A DNA stretch of 64,000 nt from Geobacter sp. UBA5730. GTDB lineage: Bacteria; Desulfobacterota; Desulfuromonadia; Geobacterales; Pseudopelobacteraceae. Shown piece by piece: positions 1 to 9,031 of this stretch (position 1 is its first letter; the number at the start of each line of letters is the position of its first letter). The notes beneath the pieces are model-generated. The model was not told the DNA's origin. It was given only the letters and a program-made list of their open reading frames with translations, and did not search any database. Position numbers and translations under genes: made by a program. The DNA lies in contig DIGE01000019.1 of the NCBI GenBank assembly GCA_002419465.1, positions 164,745-228,744 on the forward strand, given 5' to 3'.

Positions 1-1239
1 AAGACAATGCAGTCACCTGCTGACAAAGCACTACTATATGTTTACCGAGATGCTGTATTCGTAGGCTCAGCGGTTCTTTTTGAAATTACCATAGACGAAT
101 ACCCTGTAGGCAAACTTGCTGAAAATACATACTTAACGGTACTGTTAGAACCGGGCAAACACCGAATTAACAGCGGTGAAATGCTCCCCATAAATGCTGA
201 GCCAGGCAAAACATATTACGTCAAAACATCAGCGATGCCACCAGATACATTTTTTGTCGATGCGGAAAAGGCACGGAAAGCATTGGCTAACTACAAATTA
301 ATTTATGAAAGCGAAGAACCAATCAATCTCGCATCATTGATAAGCAGCCAACACAAGCGATCAGATGCAGCTAAACCTGACAATATAGCTACACCTGATA
401 AACCCCAAAAGCCTGTCGTACATTCTGACATTGACACGTCCATCCCCTCCGGTAAACCTGCTGGCAAATACGATGTTGCCGTCGTGATTGGTAACACCAA
501 CTACTCAAGTACCGGCACACCCAATGTAGATTTTGCCATTCATGATGCACAGGCTATGAAAGAATATCTCATCAAGGCGTTTGGCTATAATCCAAGCAAT
601 ATCATCTATATCGAAAATGCCACGTTAGCAAAGATGTATGAGGTCTTCGGCACAGAAAACGACTTCCAGGGCAAGCTTTACAAATGGGTTAAACCTGGAA
701 AAAGTCAGATCTTTATCTACTACGTGGGTCATGGCGCACCCGATCAACAGAGCGGTGAAGGTTATTTTGTGCCGGTAGACGCCAATCCACAATACATCAG
801 TACCAGTGGTTATAAACTCTCCACCTTCTATGAAAATCTCTCCAAGATCCCGGCAGCTAAGAAGACCGTAGTGATTGATGCCTGTTTCTCCGGCAGCTCT
901 GCCAACGGCCAACTACTGAAAGGGGTCAGTGGTCTGACTGCAAGACTAAAATCAGAACCCAAGGCAGCGGTTGCAGCAGACCTGCTGCTGACCAGCGCCG
1001 GTATGAACCAGGTGGCCGGCTGGTATCCAGAAAAAGGGCATTCACTCTTTACCTACTTCTTTCTGAAAGGGATTCAAGGCGATGCTGACACCAACAAAGA
1101 TGGACGCATTACCATGGGTGAAATGAAGGCCTGGTTGAACGACCAGGTACCCTACATGGCTCGGCGTCTGACGGGCAATGAGCAACAGCCGGTGATGATG
1201 GGCAAGGATGGGGATGAGCTGGTATCACTGCAACGGTAA
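1..1239 (+). CDS. DUF2846-like / caspase-like (C14) protein, 5' end cut by window
   Basis: The reading frame is open to the first base of the window. The ATG at 7 is probably internal, because the signal peptide or lipobox expected before such a protein is absent. Numbered from that ATG, residues 5-105 resemble a DUF2846-type beta domain (ALLYVYRD). After a Pro/Lys-rich linker, residues 154-380 form a caspase/metacaspase-like fold: AVVIGNTNY start strand, catalytic-type His242 in YYVGHG and Cys293 in DACFSGS. Near the C-terminus DTNKDGRITMGE fits a 12-residue EF-hand loop, so calcium may matter, as in some metacaspases. The protein is probably exported or periplasmic, and its substrate is unknown. 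It ends 29 bp before pfkA on the same strand. Family assignment is firm; peptidase activity is inferred from the His/Cys pair. Confidence 0.8.
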   Translation, partial: KTMQSPADKALLYVYRDAVFVGSAVLFEITIDEYPVGKLAENTYLTVLLEPGKHRINSGEMLPINAEPGKTYYVKTSAMPPDTFFVDAEKARKALANYKLIYESEEPINLASLISSQHKRSDAAKPDNIATPDKPQKPVVHSDIDTSIPSGKPAGKYDVAVVIGNTNYSSTGTPNVDFAIHDAQAMKEYLIKAFGYNPSNIIYIENATLAKMYEVFGTENDFQGKLYKWVKPGKSQIFIYYVGHGAPDQQSGEGYFVPVDANPQYISTSGYKLSTFYENLSKIPAAKKTVVIDACFSGSSANGQLLKGVSGLTARLKSEPKAAVAADLLLTSAGMNQVAGWYPEKGHSLFTYFFLKGIQGDADTNKDGRITMGEMKAWLNDQVPYMARRLTGNEQQPVMMGKDGDELVSLQR

Positions 1240-1268
1240 TTTAATTACAGTACTACACGGGAGTTTCT

Positions 1269-2228
1269 ATGAAAAAAATCGGCATCCTGACCAGTGGTGG
1301 CGACTGTTCCGGCATGAACGCTGCCATCCGGGCCGCGGCACGGACCGCCATCTCGAACAACGTTGAGATGATCGGCTACCGCAAAGGCTATCTGGGGCTG
1401 CTCAAAAATGACTTTATCCCGCTGGACAGCCGGTCGGTGGCCGGCACCCTGCAGCGGGGCGGCACCTTTCTGCAATCGGCCCGTTGCCAGGAGTTTCGCA
1501 CCGAAGAAGGGCGTGAAAAGGCCTTAAAAAACCTGATAAGTGAAGGGGTCGAAGGACTGATCGTGACCGGTGGCGACGGTTCCCTGAACGGTGCCCTGGC
1601 CCTTGACCGGATGGGGTTTCCGGTGATAGGCATCCCGGCCAGCATCGACAACGACATCCCGTTCACCGACATGGCGCTGGGGGTTGATACCGCCCTCAAC
1701 AACATTATCTACGCCGTGGACTGCATCAAGGACACCGCCTCATCCCACGACCGGGCCTTTATTGTGGAGGTAATGGGACGTAATTCCGGGTATCTGGCCT
1801 CCATCTCGGCCATCGCCACCGGGGCCGAGTATGCCATTGTACCGGAAGTCGACTTTGATCTCTCGGAGATGTGCGACCAACTGCGCCAACGCCACCAGGA
1901 AGGGCGCAGCAACGCCTTGATCATCATGGCCGAAGGGGCCGGGCAGGCCCATGAACTGGCTGCCAGCATCAAGGACGCCATCGGTTTCGAGGTGCGGGTG
2001 ACGGTGCTGGGGCACTACCAGCGCGGGGGAGCCCCAACGGTCTTCGACCGGCTGCTGGGCAGCCGCTTCGGCAAAAAATCCGTAGAGCTGCTGCTGACCG
2101 GCAGCAAGGGGGTGATGGTCGGTCTTTCCTGCCACGTTATCGTAACCACGTTACTGGAGATGGTGCTCAAGGGTGAAAAGCGACCCCAGGATGAGATTCT
2201 GAAAATGGCTGAAGTGTTGGGAATCTGA
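1269..2228 (+). CDS. pfkA: 6-phosphofructokinase
   Basis: It phosphorylates fructose-6-phosphate to the 1,6-bisphosphate, the committing step of glycolysis, in the cytosol. The 319 residues match the bacterial PFK length. The N-terminal nucleotide loop TSGGDCSGMNAAIRA, the GGDGS motif near residue 102, the catalytic segment ASIDNDIPFTD and MGRNSGYLA are all visible. Gly in GGDGS is the residue typical of ATP-dependent enzymes, since PPi enzymes carry Asp there. The second discriminating position (Gly in ATP types, Lys in PPi types) is Ala here, so the donor is most likely ATP but not fully canonical. The ATG follows a modest site (GGGAGTTTCT). corA begins 2 bases after the stop, so the two are probably co-transcribed. 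Confidence 0.95.
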   Translation: MKKIGILTSGGDCSGMNAAIRAAARTAISNNVEMIGYRKGYLGLLKNDFIPLDSRSVAGTLQRGGTFLQSARCQEFRTEEGREKALKNLISEGVEGLIVTGGDGSLNGALALDRMGFPVIGIPASIDNDIPFTDMALGVDTALNNIIYAVDCIKDTASSHDRAFIVEVMGRNSGYLASISAIATGAEYAIVPEVDFDLSEMCDQLRQRHQEGRSNALIIMAEGAGQAHELAASIKDAIGFEVRVTVLGHYQRGGAPTVFDRLLGSRFGKKSVELLLTGSKGVMVGLSCHVIVTTLLEMVLKGEKRPQDEILKMAEVLGI

Positions 2229-2230
2229 CC

Positions 2231-3304
2231 ATGCGACACGCCAAACACATTTTCCGTGGACGAGCCGTCAAGGAAGGTCTGCCACCCGGCACTCTGGTCC
2301 ATATCGGCGAGACCCGCCCGGACGCTGCAGAGGTCACGCAGTTCGAGTACGGAGAATGGGGTTTTTGCGAACAGAATATTGACACAACCAGATCCGATCT
2401 CCCACCCCACCGAAAGGATGCCATCACCTGGGTGGATGTGGAGGGGGTTCATCAGGTGGAGACCATTCGCAGACTGGGCGAATGCCACAACCTGCATCCC
2501 CTGGTACTGGAGGACATCGTCAGCACCGTGCAGCGCCCCAAGGTGGAGGACTACGACGACTATCTGTTTGTAGTGGTGAAAATGTTGCTGCCCCTGGAAC
2601 AGGGTGATTTTAGCACCGAACAGGTCAGCATGGTGCTGGGCAAGGGCTATCTGTTCACCTTCCAGGAAGGCATCCGGGGCGATGCCTTCGAGACCATCCG
2701 GGAGCGGATCAGGAGCGGCAAAGGCAAGCTCAGAAGCCTGGGGGCCGATTACCTGGCCTACACCCTGCTGGATGCCATCATTGACCGCTACTTCACCGTG
2801 TTGGAAGGTTTTGGCGAGCGGCTGACCGCCATTGAAGAAGAAGTCTCACTGCATCCGCACCCCAGGGTGCTGGTCCAGCTGAACGAACTCAAAAAAGAGG
2901 TGATCTTCCTGCGGAAGACCATCTGGCCCCTGCGGGAGGTACTCTCATTCCTGGAACGGGACGACACCGACCTGATAAACGATACCACCCGGATCTACCT
3001 GCGGGATGTCCATGACCATACGGTGCAGGTGATCGACACGGTGGAGACCTACCGGGATCTGTTGGCCGGGATGCTGGACCTGTACCTTTCAAGCATCAGC
3101 AACCGCACCAACGAGATCATGAAGTTCCTGACCGTCGTCGGCACCATCTTCATACCACTGACCTTCATCGTCGGTCTGTACGGCATGAACTTCAAACATA
3201 TGCCTGAACTGGAATGGCAGTATGGCTACTATGCCGTGCTGGGGCTGATGCTGCTGATTACCCTGGGAATGATCGCCTATTTTCGACATAAACGTTGGCT
3301 TTAG
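2231..3304 (+). CDS. corA: CorA-family magnesium/cobalt transporter
   Basis: This is an inner-membrane divalent cation channel. The 357 residues have a long, acidic, helical cytoplasmic domain (residues 1-295) followed by two membrane helices. The family signature YGMNF follows the first helix near residue 318, and the second helix (YYAVLGLMLLITLGMIAYF) ends in a basic tail (RHKRWL), as usual for CorA. Only two bases separate it from the pfkA stop, which suggests an operon of convenience rather than a shared pathway. The metal preference (Mg, Co, Ni, or Zn efflux in the ZntB branch) cannot be settled from sequence, but the intact GMN motif favours Mg2+ uptake. Confidence 0.93.
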   Translation: MRHAKHIFRGRAVKEGLPPGTLVHIGETRPDAAEVTQFEYGEWGFCEQNIDTTRSDLPPHRKDAITWVDVEGVHQVETIRRLGECHNLHPLVLEDIVSTVQRPKVEDYDDYLFVVVKMLLPLEQGDFSTEQVSMVLGKGYLFTFQEGIRGDAFETIRERIRSGKGKLRSLGADYLAYTLLDAIIDRYFTVLEGFGERLTAIEEEVSLHPHPRVLVQLNELKKEVIFLRKTIWPLREVLSFLERDDTDLINDTTRIYLRDVHDHTVQVIDTVETYRDLLAGMLDLYLSSISNRTNEIMKFLTVVGTIFIPLTFIVGLYGMNFKHMPELEWQYGYYAVLGLMLLITLGMIAYFRHKRWL

Positions 3305-3307
3305 CGA

Positions 3308-3568
3308 CTAGCCGTAAACTGAAAAGCGTGGTACGGTCTGCAGAGCGAGCAGGGCGGCTTTTTCTCGGGGAGTGACGGGCTGGGAGGGTTGCGTCTGTTG
3401 CTCCGGACGTGCTGAGTCCGAGAGAGTTACCAGATCCTTGGGCAGGTTGATCAACCTGCCACTACTACCGGGCTGCTGGCGTTTGCGGGAAGGAGCATCC
3501 TCCTCCTTCTGCCCCACCTGCTGCAGGACAGTTAACGGTTCAGTGCGTATCAGGGCTGCGGTTTCCAT
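3308..3568 (-). CDS. small hypothetical protein, convergent with corA
   Basis: This 86-residue product is not recognised. It is hydrophilic, rich in Gln, Pro and Ser (EQQTQPSQPVTPREKAALLA), with no signal peptide, membrane segment or cysteine, and ends FSVYG. The ATG is preceded by GGTGAG, a plausible but close-set ribosome binding site. Its stop lies 4 bp from the corA stop on the opposite strand, and its start is divergent from tilS. The composition resembles a flexible regulatory or anti-sigma-like peptide, but nothing proves that. The competing plus-strand frame over the same stretch has worse codon make-up and no ribosome binding site. Confidence 0.5.
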   Translation of the reverse strand: METAALIRTEPLTVLQQVGQKEEDAPSRKRQQPGSSGRLINLPKDLVTLSDSARPEQQTQPSQPVTPREKAALLALQTVPRFSVYG

Positions 3569-3621
3569 AGCTCACCAATTCATGCAGTATAAATTCAACC
3601 AACTGACGATCTGACCGACCC

Positions 3622-5034
3622 ATGTCCCAAGCCAACCTGCATACCCGCATCGAAACCGCCCTCAGGGAGTACCATCTGTGCGTTCCGGGCGATTGCCTGA
3701 TCGTGGCCGTTTCGGGCGGGGCTGATTCTGTGGCCCTGCTGGATCTGTTGGCATCGTCCACCTGTTATTCTTTTCGGCTGATTGTGGCCCACCTGAACCA
3801 CTTATTACGCAAAGAGGCCAGTAATAGTGACGAGCAGTTTGTGAAAGCGTTAGCCGAGCGCTACGGCCTGCCTTGCGAGGTGGCCCGGGTAGAGGTCAAC
3901 AAACTGGCCCAGACCCAACGCCTGTCCCTGGAAGAGGCCGGACGGCTGGCCCGCTACGCTTTTTTTGAAAAGTTGCGCCAACGCCATCATGCTGTGGCTG
4001 TTGCAGTGGCGCACCATGCCGACGACCAGGCCGAAACCCTGTTGTTACGCCTGTTGCGCGGGGCTGGCACTGCCGGTTTAGCCTCCATGACCCATGGCAC
4101 CGCAGCCACCGTAATCCGGCCACTCCTGGGAGTTCGGCGCGAAGAACTCCGTAATCATCTGGCCCAGCGGAATATCCCGTTCCACGATGATGCCAGCAAC
4201 CTGGACCGCTCCTTCCTGCGCAACCGGGTCCGCCACGAACTACTGCCGCTTTTGTCACGTTACAATCCCGCCATTACCGAACGTCTGACAGCCACCGCAA
4301 CACTGCTGCATGATGATGAACAGCTACTGGAGCAGATCTCCCGGCAGGTCTGGCAACAACTGGCGACCAAAGGGGCTGGCTGGGTTGCCCTGCCCCGCGG
4401 CCCGTTACAAGAGCAGGCTACGGGCATGCGCCTGCGGCTGTACCGGACTGCCATTGTCGAAGTGGCAGGTGACCTGCGCAAGATCGAACGCAAACACTGC
4501 CAAGCCATAGACCACCTGCTACAGGGGGGGCAGACCGGTGCGCGGGTTGCCCTGCCAAAAGGCCTGACGGCCGTAATCACCAGCGATCACCTGCTGCTGG
4601 CACGCCGCACGTTACTACAGCCCCGCATCCCGATTAGCACCACCATCAACGGTCCAGGTTGTTACCAGCTCGGCAATGGCCTGCAACTGCTGGTGGAGCC
4701 GGCTGCTGCTCCAGCAGCGTGGCAGGAACTGCCGCCCTACGTCAGCTACGTTGACAACCGACAAGCCCCCTTTCCCTGGGAACTCCGTCCGGCCCGTCCT
4801 GACGACCGGCTGGAACTGCTCGGCATGACCGGCAGCCGGCTGGTGCGGGATATCCTGGTGGATACAAAACTGCCTCGCCACCTTCGCCCAAGCCTGCCGC
4901 TACTGCTGCACAACGGCCGGCCGCTCTGGCTACCGCCGTTGCGCCGCACCCGGTTGGCCCTGATGCCTCACGGCCAGCCCAGCGGCATCAGACTAACCCT
5001 GCTCGGCAGGGACCAACTGCCCCTCTTCCCTTAG
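3622..5034 (+). CDS. tilS: tRNA(Ile)-lysidine synthase
   Basis: TilS attaches lysine to C34 of the CAU-anticodon isoleucine tRNA so that it reads AUA; it is essential and cytosolic. The protein has 470 residues, normal for the long form. The N-terminal PP-loop SGGADSVALLDLL (from about residue 30) binds ATP. HLNH and the HHADDQAETLLLRLLRG segment (around residues 129-145) and the downstream FLRNRVRHELLP motif are characteristic. The C-terminal third carries the tRNA-binding TilS-C region. It lies 117 bp before ftsH, the classical tilS-ftsH neighbourhood, which supports both assignments. Confidence 0.95.
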   Translation: MSQANLHTRIETALREYHLCVPGDCLIVAVSGGADSVALLDLLASSTCYSFRLIVAHLNHLLRKEASNSDEQFVKALAERYGLPCEVARVEVNKLAQTQRLSLEEAGRLARYAFFEKLRQRHHAVAVAVAHHADDQAETLLLRLLRGAGTAGLASMTHGTAATVIRPLLGVRREELRNHLAQRNIPFHDDASNLDRSFLRNRVRHELLPLLSRYNPAITERLTATATLLHDDEQLLEQISRQVWQQLATKGAGWVALPRGPLQEQATGMRLRLYRTAIVEVAGDLRKIERKHCQAIDHLLQGGQTGARVALPKGLTAVITSDHLLLARRTLLQPRIPISTTINGPGCYQLGNGLQLLVEPAAAPAAWQELPPYVSYVDNRQAPFPWELRPARPDDRLELLGMTGSRLVRDILVDTKLPRHLRPSLPLLLHNGRPLWLPPLRRTRLALMPHGQPSGIRLTLLGRDQLPLFP

Positions 5035-5151
5035 GCTTCTCATGGTATACATCGGCCGAAAACCCTTGTCCCAAAGCACCAAGGTATGTTACTTTTCACT
5101 AATTTCTAGCAGCCAACTTACTACCACCGTACCGTTATCGGAGGCTCCCAA

Positions 5152-7041
5152 TTGAACCAATTTTACAAAAATCTCGCCCTCTGGTTGGTCATCAGTCTGA
5201 TGATGATCATGCTGTTCAACATGTTTCAGAAACCGCGCCAGGTTGAGGACAAGCTCAGCTTCAGCGAATTCATGTCCCTGGTGGATGAAGGCAAGGTCAA
5301 CAGCGTTATTCTGCAGGGCAACGACGTTACCGGCAAATATGCAGCCAAGGACGGCAAGGAAAAACAGTATCGCTCCTACAAGCCGACCACTGATGCCGGC
5401 CTGACCGAAAAACTGCTGGAGAAAAAGATCACCATCCAGGCCAAGCCGGAAGAAGAGCGCTTCTCCTGGTTTTCGCTGTTCATCTCCTGGTTTCCGTTGC
5501 TATTGTTGGTGGGTATCTGGATCTTCTTCATGCGGCAGATGCAGGTGGGAGGCGGCAAGGCCATGTCCTTTGGCAAAAGCCGCGCCAAGCTGCTGACCGA
5601 GTCCTCGGGCAAGGTGACCTTCGAGGACGTGGCCGGCATCGAAGAGGCCAAGGAAGAGCTGGAAGAGATCATCGCTTTCCTGAAGGACCCAAAAAAATTC
5701 ACCAAGCTGGGCGGCAAGATCCCCAAAGGGGTGCTACTGGTGGGCCCTCCTGGCACCGGCAAGACCCTGCTGGCCCGTGCGGTGGCTGGTGAAGCCGGAG
5801 TACCATTCTTCTCCATCTCCGGCTCCGACTTTGTGGAGATGTTCGTGGGCGTCGGTGCCAGCCGGGTCCGCGACCTGTTTCTACAGGGCAAGAAGAGCGC
5901 TCCCTGCATCATTTTTATTGACGAAATTGACGCCGTAGGCCGTCATCGCGGCGCCGGCATGGGAGGCGGTCACGACGAGCGTGAACAGACCCTCAACCAG
6001 CTGTTGGTTGAAATGGATGGCTTCGAGTCCAATGAAGGGGTGATCCTGATCGCCGCCACCAACCGTCCTGACGTGCTGGACCCAGCTTTATTGCGCCCCG
6101 GCCGTTTTGACCGTCAGGTGGTGGTGCCCCGGCCTGACGTCAAGGGACGTGAAAAGATTCTGTCCGTCCACGCCAAAAAGGTACCGTTGACCCCCGAAGT
6201 GGATCTTGCCGTGATCGCCCGCGGCACCCCCGGTTTCTCCGGCGCTGATCTGGCGAACCTGGTGAACGAAGCGGCGCTCCTGGCAGCACGTCTTGACAAG
6301 GTGTCGGTTGACATGCAGGATTTTGACGCTGCCAAGGATAAGGTCCTGATGGGTGCGGAGCGTCGCAGCATGGTCATCTCCGACGAAGAGAAAAAGAGCA
6401 CCGCCTACCATGAGGCCGGCCACACCCTGGTGGCTAAGATGACCCCTGGAAGCGACCCGGTCCACAAGGTTTCCATCATCCCGCGGGGCCGCGCCCTGGG
6501 GGTCACCATGCAACTGCCGATCGAGGACAAACACAGCTACAACCGTGAATCACTGTTAGGCCGCATCGCCGTGCTGATGGGCGGGCGTGCCGCTGAAGAG
6601 CTGATCTTCAACACCTTTACCACCGGCGCCGGCAATGACATCGAACGTGCCACCGAAATGGCCCGCAAGATGGTCTGCGAATGGGGTATGAGTGACCGCC
6701 TGGGACCGGTTTCCTTTGGCAAGAAGGATGAGTCGATCTTCCTGGGCCGCGAGATGGCCATGCATAAGAACTTCAGCGAAGAAACCGCTGAAAAGATTGA
6801 CGATGAGATCAAACGGATCGTTGACGAAAGTTACGTACGCGCCCTGACTATTCTGCGGGAAAATGAACAGAATCTGCATAACCTGTCAGCCTGTCTGATC
6901 GAAAAGGAAAACCTGACCGGCGCAGAGGTGGACGACATCATCGCTGGCATTGCCCCACCTTGCACCGGCAAGAAGCCCGAGCCGGTTGATCAACAGCAGC
7001 AAGCCGAAGAGCCGTCAAAACCGGTGGACATCCAGGCGTGA
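5152..7041 (+). CDS. ftsH: ATP-dependent zinc metalloprotease FtsH
   Basis: FtsH is a membrane-anchored AAA+ protease that degrades misfolded membrane proteins and regulators. The start is TTG, set 7-8 bases after a GGAGG, and gives the usual MNQFYKNLALWLVI first membrane helix. A second helix lies near residues 108-127. The AAA module shows Walker A GPPGTGKT and Walker B CIIFIDEIDA, the arginine-finger region LLRPGRFDRQ, then the zinc site HEAGH near residue 420 and a downstream Glu. The tail is Glu/Gln/Pro-rich. At 629 residues it has the family length. The last four bases overlap folP (GTGA), so translation may be coupled. Confidence 0.97.
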   Translation: MNQFYKNLALWLVISLMMIMLFNMFQKPRQVEDKLSFSEFMSLVDEGKVNSVILQGNDVTGKYAAKDGKEKQYRSYKPTTDAGLTEKLLEKKITIQAKPEEERFSWFSLFISWFPLLLLVGIWIFFMRQMQVGGGKAMSFGKSRAKLLTESSGKVTFEDVAGIEEAKEELEEIIAFLKDPKKFTKLGGKIPKGVLLVGPPGTGKTLLARAVAGEAGVPFFSISGSDFVEMFVGVGASRVRDLFLQGKKSAPCIIFIDEIDAVGRHRGAGMGGGHDEREQTLNQLLVEMDGFESNEGVILIAATNRPDVLDPALLRPGRFDRQVVVPRPDVKGREKILSVHAKKVPLTPEVDLAVIARGTPGFSGADLANLVNEAALLAARLDKVSVDMQDFDAAKDKVLMGAERRSMVISDEEKKSTAYHEAGHTLVAKMTPGSDPVHKVSIIPRGRALGVTMQLPIEDKHSYNRESLLGRIAVLMGGRAAEELIFNTFTTGAGNDIERATEMARKMVCEWGMSDRLGPVSFGKKDESIFLGREMAMHKNFSEETAEKIDDEIKRIVDESYVRALTILRENEQNLHNLSACLIEKENLTGAEVDDIIAGIAPPCTGKKPEPVDQQQQAEEPSKPVDIQA

Positions 7042-8255
7042 TCCGTCCCCTGGTCCTGCACAGCACGGCGGAGGCGCGCCGTGAACTGGAGCGGATCGGG
7101 GTTGATCCGGCCGGCATCGTCCGCATGCTGCCAAAACTGGAACTGCTACCGGTCCTGGTGCCACAGCTCAGGGCGGCAGCAGCCAACATCCTCAAACAGG
7201 AGCTGCTCTCCCTGGGGGGCGATGCCGCTGTTGCCCGTGGCACGGTGTCTTGCAGTGTCGCAACCACCGACGTCATGCTGATCGGCACTCGCAGGCAGTT
7301 GCACGACCTGTGCGGAAAGCTGGCGGGCCAGCCGTTCAGCCTGCCTGCGCTGGGGACACAGCTCCAGGAGTTGCTGCACACCTTGGGCAGACCACTCCCT
7401 ACCTGGCAGTTGGCCCGGCGGGAACTCTCCCTGCAGCGGCCGCTGATCATGGGAATTTTGAATGTGACCCCCGACTCATTCTCCGATGGTGGACGCTTTG
7501 CAACGATAGAAAAAGCCGTCGAGCATGCCCTGCAGATGGCGGATCAAGGCGCCGACATCATTGATATCGGTGCAGAAAGCACCCGGCCCGGCGCACCACC
7601 TGTTACAGCCGCTGAAGAGCTTAGCCGTCTGCTGCCGGTGGTTGAACAGCTTGCCGATCGCCTCACCATACCGATCTCGATCGACACTTGGAAGGCGTCG
7701 GTTGCCGAGGAGACACTGGCTGCCGGGGCAGAGATCATTAATGATATCAGCGGGTTGACCTTCGACACGGCTTTAGCAGACGTTGCAGCACAGCGGCAGG
7801 CAGGCCTGGTACTGATGCACACCCGGGGCACCCCGGAGACCATGCAACAGGATACCGGCTACAGTGATCTGCTGGGCGAGGTTGCCGAATTTCTGCAGCG
7901 CTCCCTGCACACAGCCCTCTCTGCCGGTATTCCCCGTGAACGGATCGTCCTGGACCCCGGCATCGGTTTCGGCAAGGACCGTGTCGGCAACCTGCAGATT
8001 CTACAGCGTCTGCGAGAACTGGCCGGGCTTGGTCAGCCGTTGCTGATAGGCAGTTCCCGCAAAGGTTTCATCGGCACAACCCTGGGACGCGACAAGACCG
8101 GCGACCGTCTGTTCGGTACTGCCGCCACGGTGGCCCTGGCGGTGGCGGAGGGGGCCTCGGTCCTGCGAGTACACGACGTACTGGCCATGCGGGATGTGGC
8201 CGATATGGCTTACAGCATCATTTCAGCAGCATCCCCGGTAACGGCACCGCTATGA
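7038..8255 (+). CDS. folP: dihydropteroate synthase (with extra N-terminal domain)
   Basis: FolP joins 7,8-dihydropterin pyrophosphate and p-aminobenzoate, the sulfonamide-sensitive step of folate synthesis. The catalytic TIM barrel starts near residue 136 with IMGILNVTPDSFSDGG, continues through ADIIDIGAESTRPGA and SIDTW, and closes with LIGSSRKGFIG. About 130 residues precede it, longer than the roughly 280-aa E. coli enzyme. Such an N-terminal extension is familiar in delta-proteobacterial and clostridial FolP and has no assigned role. The start is GTG, overlapping the ftsH stop by four bases. The stop overlaps cdaA by four bases. Confidence 0.95.
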   Translation: MIRPLVLHSTAEARRELERIGVDPAGIVRMLPKLELLPVLVPQLRAAAANILKQELLSLGGDAAVARGTVSCSVATTDVMLIGTRRQLHDLCGKLAGQPFSLPALGTQLQELLHTLGRPLPTWQLARRELSLQRPLIMGILNVTPDSFSDGGRFATIEKAVEHALQMADQGADIIDIGAESTRPGAPPVTAAEELSRLLPVVEQLADRLTIPISIDTWKASVAEETLAAGAEIINDISGLTFDTALADVAAQRQAGLVLMHTRGTPETMQQDTGYSDLLGEVAEFLQRSLHTALSAGIPRERIVLDPGIGFGKDRVGNLQILQRLRELAGLGQPLLIGSSRKGFIGTTLGRDKTGDRLFGTAATVALAVAEGASVLRVHDVLAMRDVADMAYSIISAASPVTAPL

Positions 8256-9031
8256 ACACTCCCCTCGGCATCATCGGCAGCCTTGACAACCTGGTCCTCT
8301 CCCTGCTGGTATTCGGTTTTTCGCTGATTATCAAGCGTGATGTGGCATTCCGTCTGCTGGCGCTGATGTGTCTGTTGAGCCTCGTCTCGTTCCTGGCCCG
8401 TCTGGGGGCGCTCCTGCCGCTGGTACGCACCCTTGACATGGTCATCGCCTCAATGCCGATTGTCCTGGCAGTGATTTTCCAGAATGACTTGCGCCGCACC
8501 CTGCTGGCCATCGGCAAGCGCCAGACAACCACTGCTCCACAAGATGCCGACGGCACGGTCGACGAAATCCTGCGAGCCCTTGCCGACATGGCCGGTCGCC
8601 GGATCGGGGCACTGATGGTGGTGGTACGACACCAACCGATCGACCACCTGTTGCAAGTTGGCACCGACCTCGATGCAAAGGTGACCAGCGAGCTCTTGAA
8701 CTCGATCTTTCTACCCTATTCCCCGATCCATGATGGCGCGGTCATCATCCACAAGGGCAAGATCACCCGGGCCGGCTGCCTGCTGCCCCTCTCCCACAAT
8801 CCGGATATCGCCAAAAGCTTCGGCACCCGTCACCGGGCCGCCCTGGGTCTTTCTGAACTTTCCGATGCGCTGGTATTGGTGATTTCCGAGGAGACCGGCA
8901 AGATTTCGGCTGTCCATGACAGCAAGATCACCTATGACATCGAAACGGCTGATCTGAAACGACTGTTGAAAAAATCCCTGGATCCCCGGCGTTCCAGTAA
9001 AAACGCCACCACTGAAGGAGCATCTGCATGA
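8252..9031 (+). CDS. cdaA: diadenylate cyclase CdaA (c-di-AMP synthase)
   Basis: It condenses two ATP into cyclic di-AMP, a second messenger for potassium, turgor and wall homeostasis. At 259 residues it has the CdaA layout: three closely packed hydrophobic helices in residues 11-85 ending FQNDLRRTL, then the DAC domain with the DGAVIIHKG motif near residue 160 and GTRHRAALGLSE near 190. Both catalytic signatures are intact. It overlaps folP upstream and glmM downstream by four bases each. The usual cdaR (ybbR) gene between cdaA and glmM is missing, and no YbbR repeats are fused to the CdaA C-terminus. The tail is simply polar. Confidence 0.93.
   Translation: MNTPLGIIGSLDNLVLSLLVFGFSLIIKRDVAFRLLALMCLLSLVSFLARLGALLPLVRTLDMVIASMPIVLAVIFQNDLRRTLLAIGKRQTTTAPQDADGTVDEILRALADMAGRRIGALMVVVRHQPIDHLLQVGTDLDAKVTSELLNSIFLPYSPIHDGAVIIHKGKITRAGCLLPLSHNPDIAKSFGTRHRAALGLSELSDALVLVISEETGKISAVHDSKITYDIETADLKRLLKKSLDPRRSSKNATTEGASA

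Noticed and set aside
3372..3614. 80-aa plus-strand frame between corA and tilS
   Set aside because: No ribosome binding site and Cys/Arg-rich shadow composition; the minus-strand 86-aa frame is the better candidate.
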